A DNA stretch of 64,000 nt from Oceanimonas pelagia (lineage in GTDB: Bacteria; Pseudomonadota; Gammaproteobacteria; Enterobacterales; Aeromonadaceae). Position 1 is the stretch's first letter. Every line of letters begins with the position of its first letter. Of this stretch, positions 54,250 through 64,000 are shown in pieces. The notes beneath the pieces were generated by a model. The model was not told the DNA's origin and searched no databases. It saw only the letters and a program-made list of their open reading frames with translations. The position numbers and the translations under genes were made by a program. Location of the stretch: contig NZ_CP118224.1 of the NCBI RefSeq assembly GCF_030849025.1, positions 3,456,501 to 3,520,500 of the forward strand, given 5' to 3'.

Positions 54250-54927
54250 TTACGCCGCCAGCAACCACTGCTGCAACTGGCCGAGGGAGGCCACTTCGTG
54301 GTGCGGGGCAATGCCCTCGGGAGCGGGCCCTCCCTGCACATTGAGCCAGCAGGTGTGCAGGCCGGCGTTGAGGCCGCCGAGAATGTCGGAATGGGGGTTG
54401 TCGCCCACCATCAGCACTCGGCTGCGCTCCGGGTGGCCCATCAGCTCCAGAGCATGGTCAAAAATGCCCGCATGAGGCTTGGCCACGCCTACTTCCTCCG
54501 AGACCACCAGGGGTGAAAAGGCATGTTGCCAGCCGGCCCGCTGCAGCCGGGCCTGCTGCATGGCGGCAAAGCCGTTGGTAATGATCCCTAAGCGTACCTG
54601 GCCTTGCAGGGCGGCAATCAGCTCTTTCGCACCAGGCAGCAGGGTGCACACCTCCACCATGGTATTCATAAAGGCGTCATTGAGCTGCTCCGTGGTCACC
54701 GCCAGTCGCTCGGCCCATTCGGCAAAGCGGCGGTGGCGCAGCTCCGCGGCACCGATCTCGCCATTCTGGTAGGCCACCCACAACGGGGCGTTTTGCGTCT
54801 GGTAGTGCGCAAAGGCCCGTTCATCAAAGTGCACGCCAAAGCCGGCGAACAGGCGTTGCAGGCCGGCAAAGGCGTCAAAATGAAACAGGGTGTCGTCGGC
54901 GTCGAACAGTATCCAGTCGTAGCGCAT
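54250..54927 (-). CDS. yjjG: YjjG-type pyrimidine 5'-nucleotidase (HAD)
   Basis: A 225-residue HAD hydrolase with DADDTLFHFD (nucleophile D8 and D10), TNG, the lysine in GVAKPHAGIF and VGDNPHSDILGG. E. coli YjjG dephosphorylates dUMP, UMP and dTMP and protects against toxic nucleotides. Convergent with pyrE, five bases apart. Confidence 0.9.
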   Translation of the reverse strand: MRYDWILFDADDTLFHFDAFAGLQRLFAGFGVHFDERAFAHYQTQNAPLWVAYQNGEIGAAELRHRRFAEWAERLAVTTEQLNDAFMNTMVEVCTLLPGAKELIAALQGQVRLGIITNGFAAMQQARLQRAGWQHAFSPLVVSEEVGVAKPHAGIFDHALELMGHPERSRVLMVGDNPHSDILGGLNAGLHTCWLNVQGGPAPEGIAPHHEVASLGQLQQWLLAA

Positions 54928-55079
54928 GTGGTCAGAACTCCGGGGCAAGTGGCCGCACAAGGGGGCCCAGTGTAGAAAGCTCACGCGGTCAAACTCAATA
55001 GTGGCAGCAAGTTATGCTTAAATTCCGGTCAGGTTCTGCCCTAAGATAGGGCGCAAACAAGCCTGAACGAGGAAAGAGC

Positions 55080-55688
55080 ATGGAGTTTTCCAGCTGGCTG
55101 GCGCTGGCGGCCATCTGCATCATGGGGGCCATCAGCCCCGGCCCGAGCCTGGCGGTGGTGATCCGCAACACGGTGCGCGGTGGTCAGGGCCACGGCGTGC
55201 TTACCGCCCTGGGGCACGGCCTGGGAGTGGGGCTGTATGCGCTGATCACCGCCCTGGGGCTGGCGCTGCTGATCACCCGCAATCCGCTGCTGTTCGATAT
55301 CATCCGCTACGGCGGCGCCGCCTTTCTCGCCTGGCTCGGCATCAAGGCGCTGCTGGCAAGGCCCCGGCCGGAGGCGGCCGAGGCCGGCGGCCATGCCGTG
55401 CGCGGTCGTCAGGGGGCCTTTGAGGGCTTTATGGTGGCCTTTCTCAATCCCCAGCTGGCCATCTTCTTTGTGGCCCTGTTCAGCCAGTTTGTGCGCGCCG
55501 ATACCGGCTGGCAGCAGGGCGGCATCATGATGCTCACCGCCGGTGGCATCGATGCGCTCTGGTATGTACTGGTGGCCTTGTTGCTGTCCCGGGGGCCGGT
55601 GCTGGGCTGGCTCAGGGCCAAAGCGGCGCTGATCGACAAGGCCAGCGGCCTGGTATTGCTGGCGCTGGCCGCGAAAGTGGTCTGGTAG
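55080..55688 (+). CDS. LysE/RhtB family amino acid exporter
   Basis: A 202-residue inner-membrane protein with about six membrane segments and the family signature GAISPGPSLAVVIRNTVRGG at residues 16-35, then GAAFLAWLGIKAL and FLNPQLAIFFVALFSQF. It exports an amino acid such as threonine or homoserine lactone analogues; the substrate is unknown. Confidence 0.88.
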   Translation: MEFSSWLALAAICIMGAISPGPSLAVVIRNTVRGGQGHGVLTALGHGLGVGLYALITALGLALLITRNPLLFDIIRYGGAAFLAWLGIKALLARPRPEAAEAGGHAVRGRQGAFEGFMVAFLNPQLAIFFVALFSQFVRADTGWQQGGIMMLTAGGIDALWYVLVALLLSRGPVLGWLRAKAALIDKASGLVLLALAAKVVW

Positions 55689-55815
55689 CTAGCCAATAAC
55701 AGGTGTCACAGTTGTGTGCTGGATCAAAGTTTGGTAGCCTTTCGCGGTCAAAAAATCGGCCTGTGTTAACCCGGTCACGGTTTTGGTCTTACTTGTAACC
55801 AACGGAAGCCAGCAG

Positions 55816-56229
55816 TTGAACCCCATCCTGTATCTGCCCACCGCCGAATCATGGCTCGACCTGACGTCGCTGCCAGGGGCGGGCGTGGACGGAATCGGGG
55901 TGTTCGGTGCCATCATGATGCTGGAGGTGCTGGGTAACTGGTTGCTGAGCTGGACCGGACTGTCGGCCGATATTTTTGAGTATCAGGCGCAACTGGCGGA
56001 CCTGTTCCCCGTTGAGGCCCTGAAACACCTGCTCTGCACCAGCCTGCTGGTGTTTGCACCACTGCTGCTGCAGTGGCTGCTGCTGTTGCTGCATCTGCTG
56101 CTGCAACACCTTAACTGGCCGCGAATGCACCATTCCAGGCCGGCTCTCTTCACATCTCCAAAGCCTCGCCGTGCCCTGCTTCGGGCGCACAGCTGCCGGG
56201 CTCCACCGATGTTCTCTCTCGGGTTCTGA
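55816..56229 (+). CDS. small leucine-rich membrane protein upstream of cyo operon (tentative)
   Basis: A possible 137-residue protein with TTG start after GGAAG. The first 90 residues show coding-type third-position bias and two hydrophobic stretches (GVFGAIMMLEVLGNWLLSW; SLLVFAPLLLQWLLLLLHLL), but the last 45 residues are arginine/proline-rich and look noncoding, so the true end or even reality is uncertain. Not recognised. The following 168 bp to cyoA contain a stem (CTTGCCG/CGGCAAG, 56345-56365) and no gene. Confidence 0.35.
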   Translation: MNPILYLPTAESWLDLTSLPGAGVDGIGVFGAIMMLEVLGNWLLSWTGLSADIFEYQAQLADLFPVEALKHLLCTSLLVFAPLLLQWLLLLLHLLLQHLNWPRMHHSRPALFTSPKPRRALLRAHSCRAPPMFSLGF

Positions 56230-56397
56230 TCCTGTTTCAAACGCCGTTCTAGAACGCTGCTGCGGTTGCCGCCAGGCGTTTGCCGATCGCGCTTGTCAAC
56301 CTGGTCGATCCCGCCACTGAGTATCGCTCGATACCCATAACTGTCTTGCCGTGCTGTGCGGCAAGCTGGCACCTTTAGGGATAGGGGAAGGTTTCCT

Positions 56398-57306
56398 TTG
56401 TTTATTCGAAAGTTAGTTAACCTGCTGTTGGCAGGGGCGGCGTCCTTTGCGCTGTCCGGCTGCGAAGGCGGCGTGCTGGATCCCAAGGGTCAGGTCGGCG
56501 CCGATGAGAAGTATCTGATCATCGTCGCCACCTGCCTGATGTTGCTGGTGGTGATTCCGGTGATCGTGATGACGCTGTACTTCGCCTGGAAATACCGGGA
56601 AGGCCGCAACGAAATCTACGCACCCAAGTGGGCCCACTCCACCAAGATCGAGACCGTGGTGTGGGTGGTTCCCATCATCATCATCGTGATCCTGGGCACC
56701 ATTACCTGGCGCTCCACCCACGCGCTGGACCCGTACAAGCCGCTTGAGCACGACAAGGACCATCTGGTGGTGCAGGTAGTGTCACTGAACTGGAAGTGGC
56801 TGTTCATCTATCCGGAGCAGGGCATTGCCACCGTCAACGAGCTGGTGTTCCCCACCGATGTACCGGTGGAATTCCGCATTACCTCCGACACCACCATGAA
56901 CTCCTTTTTCATTCCCCAACTGGGTAGCCAGATCTACTCCATGGCGGGCATGGAGACCCAGTTGCATCTGATCGCCAACGAGCCCGGCCGTTACGACGGT
57001 ATCTCCGCCAACTACAGCGGCGAAGGCTTTACCGGCATGCAGTTTGACGCCATCGCCACCCCCGACGAGGCCGGCTTTGACGCTTGGGTGGAGAAGGTGA
57101 AGGCCGACCAGCACACCCTCGACATGGCGGCCTACCAGCAGCTGGCCGAGCCCAGTGAAAACAACCCGGTGGAATATTTTGGCGATGTCAGCCAGGGCCT
57201 GTTCCACGATGTTGTGATGAAGTTCATGAAGGATCATCACCCGGTTGCGGGCGATGAGCATCAACATCACCTGTCAGCCAGCACCATGATGGAGGCTGAG
57301 AAATAA
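56398..57306 (+). CDS. cyoA: cytochrome bo3 ubiquinol oxidase subunit II
   Basis: A 302-residue lipoprotein subunit of the quinol oxidase. Signal with lipobox LSGC ([10 protein letters not shown]), two membrane helices, then the periplasmic cupredoxin-like domain ([40 protein letters not shown]) that lacks the CuA ligands, as expected for a quinol rather than cytochrome c oxidase. Translation probably starts at TTG 56398 after GGGGAAGG. The tail is histidine-rich. First gene of cyoABCDE. Confidence 0.93.
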   Translation: MFIRKLVNLLLAGAASFALSGCEGGVLDPKGQVGADEKYLIIVATCLMLLVVIPVIVMTLYFAWKYREGRNEIYAPKWAHSTKIETVVWVVPIIIIVILGTITWRSTHALDPYKPLEHDKDHLVVQVVSLNWKWLFIYPEQGIATVNELVFPTDVPVEFRITSDTTMNSFFIPQLGSQIYSMAGMETQLHLIANEPGRYDGISANYSGEGFTGMQFDAIATPDEAGFDAWVEKVKADQHTLDMAAYQQLAEPSENNPVEYFGDVSQGLFHDVVMKFMKDHHPVAGDEHQHHLSASTMMEAEK

Positions 57307-57307
57307 T

Positions 57308-59290
57308 ATGTCGTTATTAGGTAAACTCACACTCGACGCCGTGCCCTACCATGAGCCCATTATCATGGTGACTCTGGGTGTGGTGGCCATTGCCGCCGTG
57401 GTGATCGCTTTTCTGATCACCCGTTACAACAAGTGGGGCGTGCTCTGGCGCGACTGGATCACTTCGGTGGACCACAAGCGACTGGGCATCATGTATATCA
57501 TTCTGGCCTTTGTCATGCTGATCCGCGGCTTTGCCGACGCCATCATGATGCGCACCCAGCTGGCCATGTCCACCAACGGGGCCGAGGGCTATCTGCCCCC
57601 TGAGCACTACGATCAGATCTTCACCGCCCACGGTGTCATCATGATCATCTTTATGGCCATGCCATTCATGATCGGCCTGATGAATATCGTGCTGCCGCTG
57701 CAGATCGGTGCCCGTGACGTGGCCTTCCCTTTCCTGAACAACCTCAGTTTCTGGCTGGCGGTGTCCGGTGCCGTGCTGGTGAACATCTCCCTCGGTCTGG
57801 GTGAGTTCGCCAAGACCGGCTGGGTGGCCTATCCGCCGCTGTCGGAGCTGGATTTCAGTCCGGGCGTGGGGGTTGATTACTATATCTGGGCGCTGCAGAT
57901 CTCCGGTATCGGTACCCTGCTGACCGGCGTTAACTTCCTGGTGACCGTGTTCAGAATGCGTACCCCGGGCATGAAGCTGATGCAGATGCCGATCTTCACC
58001 TGGACCTGCACCTGGGCCAATATTCTGATCGTGGCGTCCTTCCCGATCCTGACTGCGGTGCTGGGCATGCTGACCCTGGATCGCTACCTGGACTTCCACT
58101 TCTTTACCAACGACGCCGGCGGCAACGCCATGATGTACATCAACCTGTTCTGGGCCTGGGGTCATCCCGAGGTGTACATTCTGATCCTGCCGGCCTTTGG
58201 TATTTTCTCCGAGGTGATCTCCACCTTTACCGGCAAGCGCCTGTTTGGCTACAACTCCATGGTATACGCCAGTGGTGCCATTTCGGTGCTGGGCTTTATC
58301 GTGTGGCTGCACCACTTCTTCACCATGGGCTCCAGCGCCAATGTGAACGCCTTCTTCGGCGTGATGACCATGATCATCGCCGTGCCCACCGGGGTGAAGC
58401 TGTTCAACTGGCTGTTCACCATGTACCGCGGCCGTCTGCGCATGACGGTGCCGGTGCTGTGGACTCTGGGCTTTATGACCACCTTTACCATTGGTGGCAT
58501 GACCGGCGTACTGCTGGCGGTGCCCGGTGCCGACTTTGTGCTGCACAACAGCCTGTTCCTGATCGCTCACTTCCACAACACCATTATTGGTGGTGCCGTG
58601 TTCGGTTATCTGGCGGGTTTTGCCTTCTGGTTCCCGAAAGCCATGGGCTTCCACCTCGACGAGAAGCTGGGCAAGGTGTCCTTCTGGTGCTGGCAAATCG
58701 GCTTCTACGTGGCCTTTATGCCGCTGTATGTGCTGGGCTTCCTGGGCATGACCCGGCGCCTGAACAGCACCGACAACCCGGCCTGGAACTTCTGGCTCTA
58801 TCTGGCCGCGGTGGGTGCCGTGTTTATTCTGGCTGGCATCGTGGTGCAGTTCTACCAGCTGTATAAAGCCTTCCGTGACCGTGAGCAGAATAAAGACCTG
58901 ACCGGTGACCCCTGGAATGGCCACACCCTGGAATGGTCCACCAGCTCACCGCCCCAGTTCTACAACTTTGCCAAACTGCCGCACGTCAGCGACATTGACG
59001 CCTTTACCGACATGAAGGAAAAGGGCACCGCCTACCGAGTGCAGGATGACTATCAGCCCATTCACATGCCGAAGAACACCGCCTGTGGTGTGCTGATTGG
59101 CGCGGCCGCGACCGCCGCCGGATTTGGTGCCATCTGGCATATCTGGTGGCTGGTGATCGCCGGTCTGGTGGCCAGCTTTGTGATCTTCCTGTGCCGGGCC
59201 TATGACACCGACACCGACTATTACGTGCAGCCCGACGAAGTCGAACGCATCGAGCAGGCACACCTGCGTAACGTGATGAAGGAGGCCTGA
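57308..59290 (+). CDS. cyoB: cytochrome bo3 ubiquinol oxidase subunit I
   Basis: A 660-residue heme-copper oxidase catalytic subunit with about fifteen membrane helices. The heme/CuB centre is recognisable: [15 protein letters not shown], the [13 protein letters not shown] crosslinked His-Tyr segment, WLHHFFTMG and HFHNTIIGG. It reduces oxygen to water and pumps protons using quinol electrons. One base after cyoA; overlaps cyoC by one base. Confidence 0.97.
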   Translation: MSLLGKLTLDAVPYHEPIIMVTLGVVAIAAVVIAFLITRYNKWGVLWRDWITSVDHKRLGIMYIILAFVMLIRGFADAIMMRTQLAMSTNGAEGYLPPEHYDQIFTAHGVIMIIFMAMPFMIGLMNIVLPLQIGARDVAFPFLNNLSFWLAVSGAVLVNISLGLGEFAKTGWVAYPPLSELDFSPGVGVDYYIWALQISGIGTLLTGVNFLVTVFRMRTPGMKLMQMPIFTWTCTWANILIVASFPILTAVLGMLTLDRYLDFHFFTNDAGGNAMMYINLFWAWGHPEVYILILPAFGIFSEVISTFTGKRLFGYNSMVYASGAISVLGFIVWLHHFFTMGSSANVNAFFGVMTMIIAVPTGVKLFNWLFTMYRGRLRMTVPVLWTLGFMTTFTIGGMTGVLLAVPGADFVLHNSLFLIAHFHNTIIGGAVFGYLAGFAFWFPKAMGFHLDEKLGKVSFWCWQIGFYVAFMPLYVLGFLGMTRRLNSTDNPAWNFWLYLAAVGAVFILAGIVVQFYQLYKAFRDREQNKDLTGDPWNGHTLEWSTSSPPQFYNFAKLPHVSDIDAFTDMKEKGTAYRVQDDYQPIHMPKNTACGVLIGAAATAAGFGAIWHIWWLVIAGLVASFVIFLCRAYDTDTDYYVQPDEVERIEQAHLRNVMKEA

Positions 59291-59910
59291 TGGAAGCCGT
59301 ATCCGTTGATCTCAAACAGGTGCAGGCGCACCACCACGAAGAGCACCACGACACCGGGGGCAACACCCTGTTCGGGTTCTGGCTCTACCTGATGACCGAC
59401 TGCCTGCTGTTCGCGTCCGTGTTCGCCACCTATGCGGTGCTCTACATGAACACCGCCGGCGGCCCGGGCGGCCGGGAGCTGTTCGATCTGAAATTTGTGG
59501 CGGTGGAAACCGCCGTGCTGCTGGTTTCCAGCATCACCTACGGCTTTGCCATGCTGGCCGGCCACAACCACAAGCGGGGCCTGACCCTGCTGTGGCTGCT
59601 GGTCACCTTTGCCCTGGGGGCCACCTTTATCGGTATGGAACTGTATGAGTTCCATCACCTGATCGAGTCCGGCAACGGCCCGAGCCGCAGCGCCTTTCTG
59701 ACCTCCTTCTTCACTCTGGTGGGCATGCACGGTCTGCACGTGACCGCCGGGCTGGTGTGGATGCTGGTGCTGATGGTTGAGCTGATGAAGCGGGGCACCG
59801 GTCCCCGCACCCTGACCCGTCTGGGCTGCCTGAGCATGTTCTGGCACTTCCTCGATGTGGTATGGATCTGTGTGTTTACCGTGGTGTATCTGATGGGGGC
59901 AATGGCATGA
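59290..59910 (+). CDS. cyoC: cytochrome bo3 ubiquinol oxidase subunit III
   Basis: A 206-residue five-helix membrane subunit ([60 protein letters not shown]). It stabilises the oxidase complex. Its ATG overlaps the cyoB TGA and its end overlaps cyoD by four bases. Confidence 0.95.
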   Translation: MEAVSVDLKQVQAHHHEEHHDTGGNTLFGFWLYLMTDCLLFASVFATYAVLYMNTAGGPGGRELFDLKFVAVETAVLLVSSITYGFAMLAGHNHKRGLTLLWLLVTFALGATFIGMELYEFHHLIESGNGPSRSAFLTSFFTLVGMHGLHVTAGLVWMLVLMVELMKRGTGPRTLTRLGCLSMFWHFLDVVWICVFTVVYLMGAMA

Positions 59911-60227
59911 GTCACAACCATGACGCCGTGGATCACGGCAGCGTGAAATCCTATCTCACCGGCTTTGTGCTGTCGGTGATCCTGACCGCCATTCCGTTCT
60001 GGGCGGTGATGACCGGCGAGCTGAGCCCGGGGGCGACCCTGGGCACCGTGGTGCTGTTGGCCATTGTGCAGATTGTGGTACACCTGAAGTACTTCCTGCA
60101 CCTGAGCTTCAAGCCCGGCAGCCGGGAAAACACGGTGGCCTTCCTGTTCTCCGCCCTCATTATCGTGATGGTGGTGGGCCTGTCGGTGTGGATTATCCTC
60201 AGCTCCAACGAAATGATGATGTACTGA
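59907..60227 (+). CDS. cyoD: cytochrome bo3 ubiquinol oxidase subunit IV
   Basis: A 106-residue three-helix subunit ([59 protein letters not shown]), of usual length for CyoD, with an ATGA overlap with cyoC. Confidence 0.94.
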   Translation: MSHNHDAVDHGSVKSYLTGFVLSVILTAIPFWAVMTGELSPGATLGTVVLLAIVQIVVHLKYFLHLSFKPGSRENTVAFLFSALIIVMVVGLSVWIILSSNEMMMY

Positions 60228-60493
60228 GACCGGGAGTAAGTCAGCAAAAGGGTCTGCTTCCTCGACTCGCCGTGGGACATGACACTCGTCGTTTCTGCCT
60301 ACTGCGAACATTCACTGGATGTTCGGGCAGGCAGAAGCGACTCGTCACGGCGAGCAAGCTCGCCCCATGGGGGCTCCGCCGCGCCGTCCCTGGCGCGGAG
60401 GGTTGAAGCAGCTCCCTTTAGCTTCCTTTCCGCTCCAGGTGCGGCAGCGCTAAGTGAATTTGGTAAGGGGATATAGATCCCAAGGGGCATTGT
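60228..60493. other. 266-bp structured spacer between cyoD and cyoE
   Basis: The gap is long for an operon and full of inverted repeats: CTCGCCGTG (60266) with CACGGCGAG (60346); TCTGCCT (60294) with AGGCAGA (60329); CGAACAT (60305) with ATGTTCG (60319); and GGCGAGC/GCTCGCC at 60349-60364. The first three are nested into one long hairpin. No gene is supported. It could be a REP-like or small mobile repeat, or an RNA structure that sets cyoE level. Confidence 0.6.
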
Positions 60494-61381
60494 ATGATTC
60501 GGCCTTATCTCAAGGTCACCAAGCCGGGCATCATCATGGGCAACCTGATCTCGGTGGCCGGCGGCTTTTTTATGGCCGCCCGCGGCGACATCAACTGGTC
60601 GCTGATGTGGGCCACTCTGATCGGGCTGTCACTGGTGGTGGCGTCCGGCTGTGCCGTCAATAACTGTATCGACCGCGATATCGACGCGCGCATGCGCCGC
60701 ACGCGCAACCGGGTCACGGTCACCGGCGAGCTGTCGGCACGCACCGCGCTGATCTATGGTCTGGTGCTGGGCGTGGCGGGATTTGGCCTGCTGGCCTGGT
60801 TCACCAACACCGTGGCTACCGGCTTTGCCGCCTTTGGCTATGCGGTATACGTGGGCTTTTACAGTCTGTGGCTGAAGCGCGCTTCCGTGTACGGCACCCT
60901 GGTGGGCAGCCTGTCCGGGGCCGTGCCGCCGGTGGTGGGGTATTGCGCGGTGACCGGCCAGTTTGACGCCGGCGCCGCCATTTTGCTGCTGATGTTCAGC
61001 CTGTGGCAGATGCCCCATTCCTACGCCATTGCCATTTTCCGCTATGAGGATTATGCGGCGGCGAATATTCCGGTGTTGCCGGTGGCGGAAGGGGTGGCCA
61101 AGGCCAAACGCCAGATCGTGCTCTATATTGCGCTGTTCTGTGTGGTGACCGCGCTGCTGCCGCTCAGCGGTTACACCGGCCTCACCTTTATGACGGTGGC
61201 CTGCGCCACCAGCCTGTGGTGGCTGGTGATGGCCTTTAACGGTTATCGCCGGGGCGCCGAGGCGCTGGGCTGGGCCCGCCGTGTGTTTGTGCTGTCCATC
61301 GTGACCATCACCGCCATCAGCGTCACCATGGCGTTTGACTTTCGTGCCGCGCCCGACGCCTGGCTGGCGATGAATCTGTAA
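60494..61381 (+). CDS. cyoE: protoheme IX farnesyltransferase
   Basis: A 295-residue membrane prenyltransferase that converts heme b to heme o for the oxidase. The polyprenyl-diphosphate motif [18 protein letters not shown] is near residues 56-73; the second acidic loop is [16 protein letters not shown]. Last gene of the cyo cluster, followed by a clear terminator. Confidence 0.95.
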   Translation: MIRPYLKVTKPGIIMGNLISVAGGFFMAARGDINWSLMWATLIGLSLVVASGCAVNNCIDRDIDARMRRTRNRVTVTGELSARTALIYGLVLGVAGFGLLAWFTNTVATGFAAFGYAVYVGFYSLWLKRASVYGTLVGSLSGAVPPVVGYCAVTGQFDAGAAILLLMFSLWQMPHSYAIAIFRYEDYAAANIPVLPVAEGVAKAKRQIVLYIALFCVVTALLPLSGYTGLTFMTVACATSLWWLVMAFNGYRRGAEALGWARRVFVLSIVTITAISVTMAFDFRAAPDAWLAMNL

Positions 61382-61406
61382 ATCGTTTTCCGCTTCTCTC
61401 CCATTT

Positions 61407-61441
61407 GGCCGACACGGCAGCCGCCGTCTCGGCCCTTTTTT
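61407..61441 (+). terminator. rho-independent terminator after cyoE
   Basis: A stem GGCCGA-c-ACGGC / GCCGT-c-TCGGCC (one mismatch) is followed by a T-run (61436-61441). It ends the cyo transcript just before the convergent nuclease gene. Confidence 0.8.
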
Positions 61442-62795
61442 ACAGCGTGAGAATGCGCTGATACTCGCCGATATTGACCTCAAATTTCGTGGTCTGCCGC
61501 AGATAGTCGCGCATTGCCTCCAGCGCTTCCGGCTCACCGTGCACCAGCTCGATGGCGGTACCGTCAGCCAGAGCCGAGGCCGCCAGCCAGTCTCCCAGTT
61601 CCGCATAGTCGGCATGTCCCGACAGGCCGTGCAGCCGTTCCACCCGGGCCCGGTTATCAATCCATTCGCCGTGAATGCGTACCTTGTCACAGCCTTGCAG
61701 CAGCTTGTCGCCCCGGGTGCCGCCGGCCTGATGACCGGTGAGCAGCAGGGTGGTGCGGTGATCTCCCAGCAGCCGCTTCATGTGGTGCAGTATGCGTCCG
61801 CCGGTGACCATGCCGCTGCCGGCGATAATGATATGGGGGTAAACCTCGTCGGCCAGGGCCCTGGAGTCTTCCACGCTGCGCACCAGGGTGATGACCTGCC
61901 CCAGCCGGTGGCAGTCGGCCCGGCTCAGGCGGTGCTGATCCACAAAGCGCTCGTAAATTTCGCTGACTTCAATAGCCATGGGGCTGTCGAGAAACACTTT
62001 CAGCCGGGGAATGCGCTGTTCATCCATCAGCCGCACCAGCAGGTGTTGCAGGGTCTGGGCCCGGCCCACCGCAAAGCTCGGGATCAGCAGCACACCGCCG
62101 GCGGCGACGGTGTCGTTAACCACGCCGGCCAGTTGCTCGAGCGGGTCGCCCGGCTCGTGGCGGCGATCGCCATAGGTCGATTCCAGCAGCAGCAGATCCA
62201 GTGCCGGCAGCGGCCGGGGCGGGCGCATAAACACATCGTCGGGCCGGCCCACGTCACCGGAAAAGCCCACCTTTTTGCCCTCGCATTCCAGGATCAGGCT
62301 GCCGGCACCGAGAATATGCCCCGCCGGTTGCAGCCAGAAGCGCATGCCGCCCACCTGTCTGGGCTGGTCAAAGTCCAGCGGCCGGAACAGCGTCATGCTG
62401 TGCTCGGCGGTTTTCTGGTCGTAGAGGGGGGCGGGTTTTTCATGTTTGCTGAGCCGGTGGCGGGCCAGATAGCCGGCGTCTTCTTCCTGCAGGTGGCCGC
62501 TGTCCGACAGCAACACCTCGCACAGTGCCTGGGTGGCCGGATGGCAATACACCGGCCCCCGGTAGCCCTGCTTGTACAACACCGGAATATAGCCGGAATG
62601 ATCCAGATGGGCGTGGGTCAGCACAATGGCGTCGAGACTGTTGATATCCAGCGGCAACGGCTGCCAGTTGCGCCGGCGCAGCCACTTGTAGCCCTGGTAC
62701 AGGCCGCAGTCCACCAGGATCTGCCGGTTGTCGCAGCTCACCAGAAACTTGGAGCCGGTCACCGTCTGGGTGGCGCCGAGAAAGGTGATTTTCAT
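61440..62795 (-). CDS. MBL-fold beta-CASP RNase-like hydrolase
   Basis: A 451-residue metallo-beta-lactamase/beta-CASP protein related to CPSF73-type nucleases. The zinc motif is THAHLDHSG (HxHxDH), followed by GAGSLILECEGKKVGFSGDV, the beta-CASP LLESTYGDRRH and PSFAVGRAQ, GSGMVTGGRILHH and HGLSGHADYAEL near the C-terminus. Such proteins are RNA exo/endonucleases. It is 26 bp from the VOC gene and the PRPP-synthetase-like gene follows on the same strand, so an operon is likely. Confidence 0.88.
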   Translation of the reverse strand: MKITFLGATQTVTGSKFLVSCDNRQILVDCGLYQGYKWLRRRNWQPLPLDINSLDAIVLTHAHLDHSGYIPVLYKQGYRGPVYCHPATQALCEVLLSDSGHLQEEDAGYLARHRLSKHEKPAPLYDQKTAEHSMTLFRPLDFDQPRQVGGMRFWLQPAGHILGAGSLILECEGKKVGFSGDVGRPDDVFMRPPRPLPALDLLLLESTYGDRRHEPGDPLEQLAGVVNDTVAAGGVLLIPSFAVGRAQTLQHLLVRLMDEQRIPRLKVFLDSPMAIEVSEIYERFVDQHRLSRADCHRLGQVITLVRSVEDSRALADEVYPHIIIAGSGMVTGGRILHHMKRLLGDHRTTLLLTGHQAGGTRGDKLLQGCDKVRIHGEWIDNRARVERLHGLSGHADYAELGDWLAASALADGTAIELVHGEPEALEAMRDYLRQTTKFEVNIGEYQRILTL

Positions 62796-62821
62796 GGTTT
62801 GCTCCCGTTATTCCGCTGCGT

Positions 62822-63196
62822 TCAGCGCTGGGAATGCAGGCCGATCATATTGCCTTCACTGTCGGTGATTAGGGCGATAAAACCGTAGGGGCCGATGGCA
62901 AACTTGTCCCGCACCAGGCTACCACCCAGGCCGGTGGCACGCCCGGCGGGCACGGCGCAGTCGTTACAGTGCAGATACACCAGGGTGCCGCCGGGGCCCG
63001 GGCCGACCCCCTCCATTTTCACCAGGGCACCGCAGGCACCCCGGCCCTGCTCGTCACCGGGAAACAGCCACATTTCCGGCCAGTCACCTTCCACCTGTTC
63101 CATCGGCTCCAGCGTCATATCGAGCAATTGTTCATAAAAGGCACGGGCGCGGGCCAGATCGGCCACATAGATTTCAAACCAGACTACGGGGTTCAT
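62822..63196 (-). CDS. VOC (glyoxalase/bleomycin resistance) family protein
   Basis: A 124-residue VOC protein (VVWFEIYVADLARARAFYEQ, YLHCNDCAV, GPYGFIALITDSEGNMIGLH) with the conserved metal-site positions of the fold. Function unknown; members include isomerases, dioxygenases and resistance proteins. It lies 19 bp after the PRPP-synthetase-like gene. Confidence 0.85.
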   Translation of the reverse strand: MNPVVWFEIYVADLARARAFYEQLLDMTLEPMEQVEGDWPEMWLFPGDEQGRGACGALVKMEGVGPGPGGTLVYLHCNDCAVPAGRATGLGGSLVRDKFAIGPYGFIALITDSEGNMIGLHSQR

Positions 63197-63215
63197 AAGT
63201 ATCTCCTTTAGAGGG

Positions 63216-64000
63216 TCAGAGAGTGCTGCTCAGTCGTCGCGCCGGGTCCAGCAGCAGGGGAGTGAGATCCAGCCCGTTGGACGGATGAGGCACCGAGTTG
63301 CTGGTGATCAGCCGGCTGACTCCGGCGTCCTGTAATTGGTCTTCGATATGGTCGGCAAACAGGCCGTGAATGGCGGCACATTCAATATGTTCAATGCCGG
63401 CGGCGGTAAGGGCGTGAGCACACCGCAGCATGGTCTGCCCGCTGGAAATCACGTCGTCCACCATAATGGCGCTATGCCGGCGCCAGGCGGACAAGTCCGG
63501 CAGATGCACCAGCACGTCCCGGTCGCCCCGGCGCTGCTTGCGGCCCACCACGTAAGGATGACCACTGGCCGCCGCCAGCGCCGACACCCATTGCTCGCTC
63601 TCGGTGTCGGGTCCCACCAGCAGCAGGGGATCGCGGCGGGCCCTGAGCCAGCCGGCCAGCAGCGGCACGGCGTGCGCGGCGGTGGCGGGAATGGAGTAGA
63701 TCTCGCCGAGGGCATGGTAGCGGTGCAGGTGCGGATCCACCGTCAGCAGCCAGTCGAAGCGCTCGGAGACAAGCCGGGCAAAGCTGCGGGAAGTGACCGC
63801 TTCACCGGGGTGAAAACGGGTGTCCTGACGCATGTAGCACAGATAGGGCGCAATCAGCCCCACCCGGCCGGCCCCCAGCTCTCTCAGGGTGTCGCACAGA
63901 AAGCACAGGGGCAGAAAGCGTGTATCCGGACGGGACAGGTCCGCCAGTATCATCACCGGCTGCCCCGGCGCAATGCGCGACAACACCCGCAGATAGCTTT
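63216..64000 (-). CDS. ribose-phosphate pyrophosphokinase-like protein, 5' end off window
   Basis: The last 261 residues of a PRPP-synthetase-family protein are visible, reading leftward from beyond base 64000. Conserved features are the N-domain stretch APYLCYMRQDTRFHPGEAVT, the GPDTESEQWVSALA region and the PRPP loop IMVDDVISSGQTMLRCAHAL. It is shorter and more divergent than housekeeping Prs, so it may be a paralogue tied to the beta-CASP and VOC genes downstream. The open frame continues upstream of the first possible GTG (63986), so the start lies outside. Confidence 0.85.
   Translation of the reverse strand, partial: SYLRVLSRIAPGQPVMILADLSRPDTRFLPLCFLCDTLRELGAGRVGLIAPYLCYMRQDTRFHPGEAVTSRSFARLVSERFDWLLTVDPHLHRYHALGEIYSIPATAAHAVPLLAGWLRARRDPLLLVGPDTESEQWVSALAAASGHPYVVGRKQRRGDRDVLVHLPDLSAWRRHSAIMVDDVISSGQTMLRCAHALTAAGIEHIECAAIHGLFADHIEDQLQDAGVSRLITSNSVPHPSNGLDLTPLLLDPARRLSSTL

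Noticed and set aside
57317-58924. 535-codon open frame antisense to cyoB
   Set aside because: GC-rich third positions open the opposite frame; the peptide is His/Gln-rich with no domain, and cyoB is certain.

Overview
The window looks like a chromosomal segment of a GC-rich gammaproteobacterium. The gmk-rpoZ-spoT order, the rph-pyrE pair, a complete cyoABCDE operon, yicC, yjjG, an E. coli-like RcnR and a standard yhiN all fit. The general gene set suggests Aeromonadales (Oceanimonas/Zobellella-like), but that genus-level guess is inference.

Layout. 1-7635 is ordinary host sequence: a partial CobW-type GTPase, an AcuI/YhdH reductase, an EamA transporter, a LysR regulator, a universal stress protein, a potassium channel, a methyltransferase and yhiN. 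7636-29219 is a complete Tn7-like transposon of 21,584 bp. It is inserted directly after the stop codon of yhiN and bounded by 27-bp terminal inverted repeats (one mismatch), repeated TnsB-type sites and a 5-bp target duplication (TCTGA at 7631-7635 and 29220-29224). It carries tnsA-tnsB-tnsC-tnsD at the yhiN side. Its cargo is a nested defence cassette: a 138-aa protein of unknown role, a half-length HsdS, HsdM, HsdS, an AlbA_2/GHKL ATPase-like protein, McrB, McrC, HsdR and a DUF45 metalloprotease. The distal end has an AT-rich module with a second, divergent TniQ protein, a winged-helix/coiled-coil protein and a small XRE regulator with a 14-bp palindromic operator. One base beyond the right target duplication lies an orphan 25-bp copy of the element's left end (29226-29250), evidence of an earlier occupant of the same site.

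29273-34365 is a nickel/cobalt homeostasis block: RcnA/RcnR with two G-tract operators, then a HupE-type permease, a membrane-anchored protein and a His-rich exported protein divergent from a CsoR/DmeR-type repressor and an NreB-like exporter. It may be cargo left by the earlier element. From 34422 onward the sequence is again core genome: a trpB without trpA, an aldo/keto reductase, a translationally coupled TRAP-type binding protein and diguanylate cyclase, murQ-anmK, an EVE protein, a Cof-type HAD phosphatase, a lysophospholipase-like hydrolase, spoT-rpoZ-gmk, a glycosyltransferase, a GST divergent from a TetR regulator with four operator copies, yicC, rph-pyrE, yjjG, a LysE exporter, cyoABCDE, a beta-CASP nuclease, a VOC protein and a PRPP-synthetase-like protein cut by the window end.

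How the genes work together. The transposon appears to use TnsD to recognise the conserved 3' end of yhiN and TnsABC to cut and paste itself there, delivering defence against both unmodified DNA (type I restriction) and modified DNA (McrBC). The second TniQ may supply another target choice. No CRISPR array, cas gene, tRNA or rRNA was seen.
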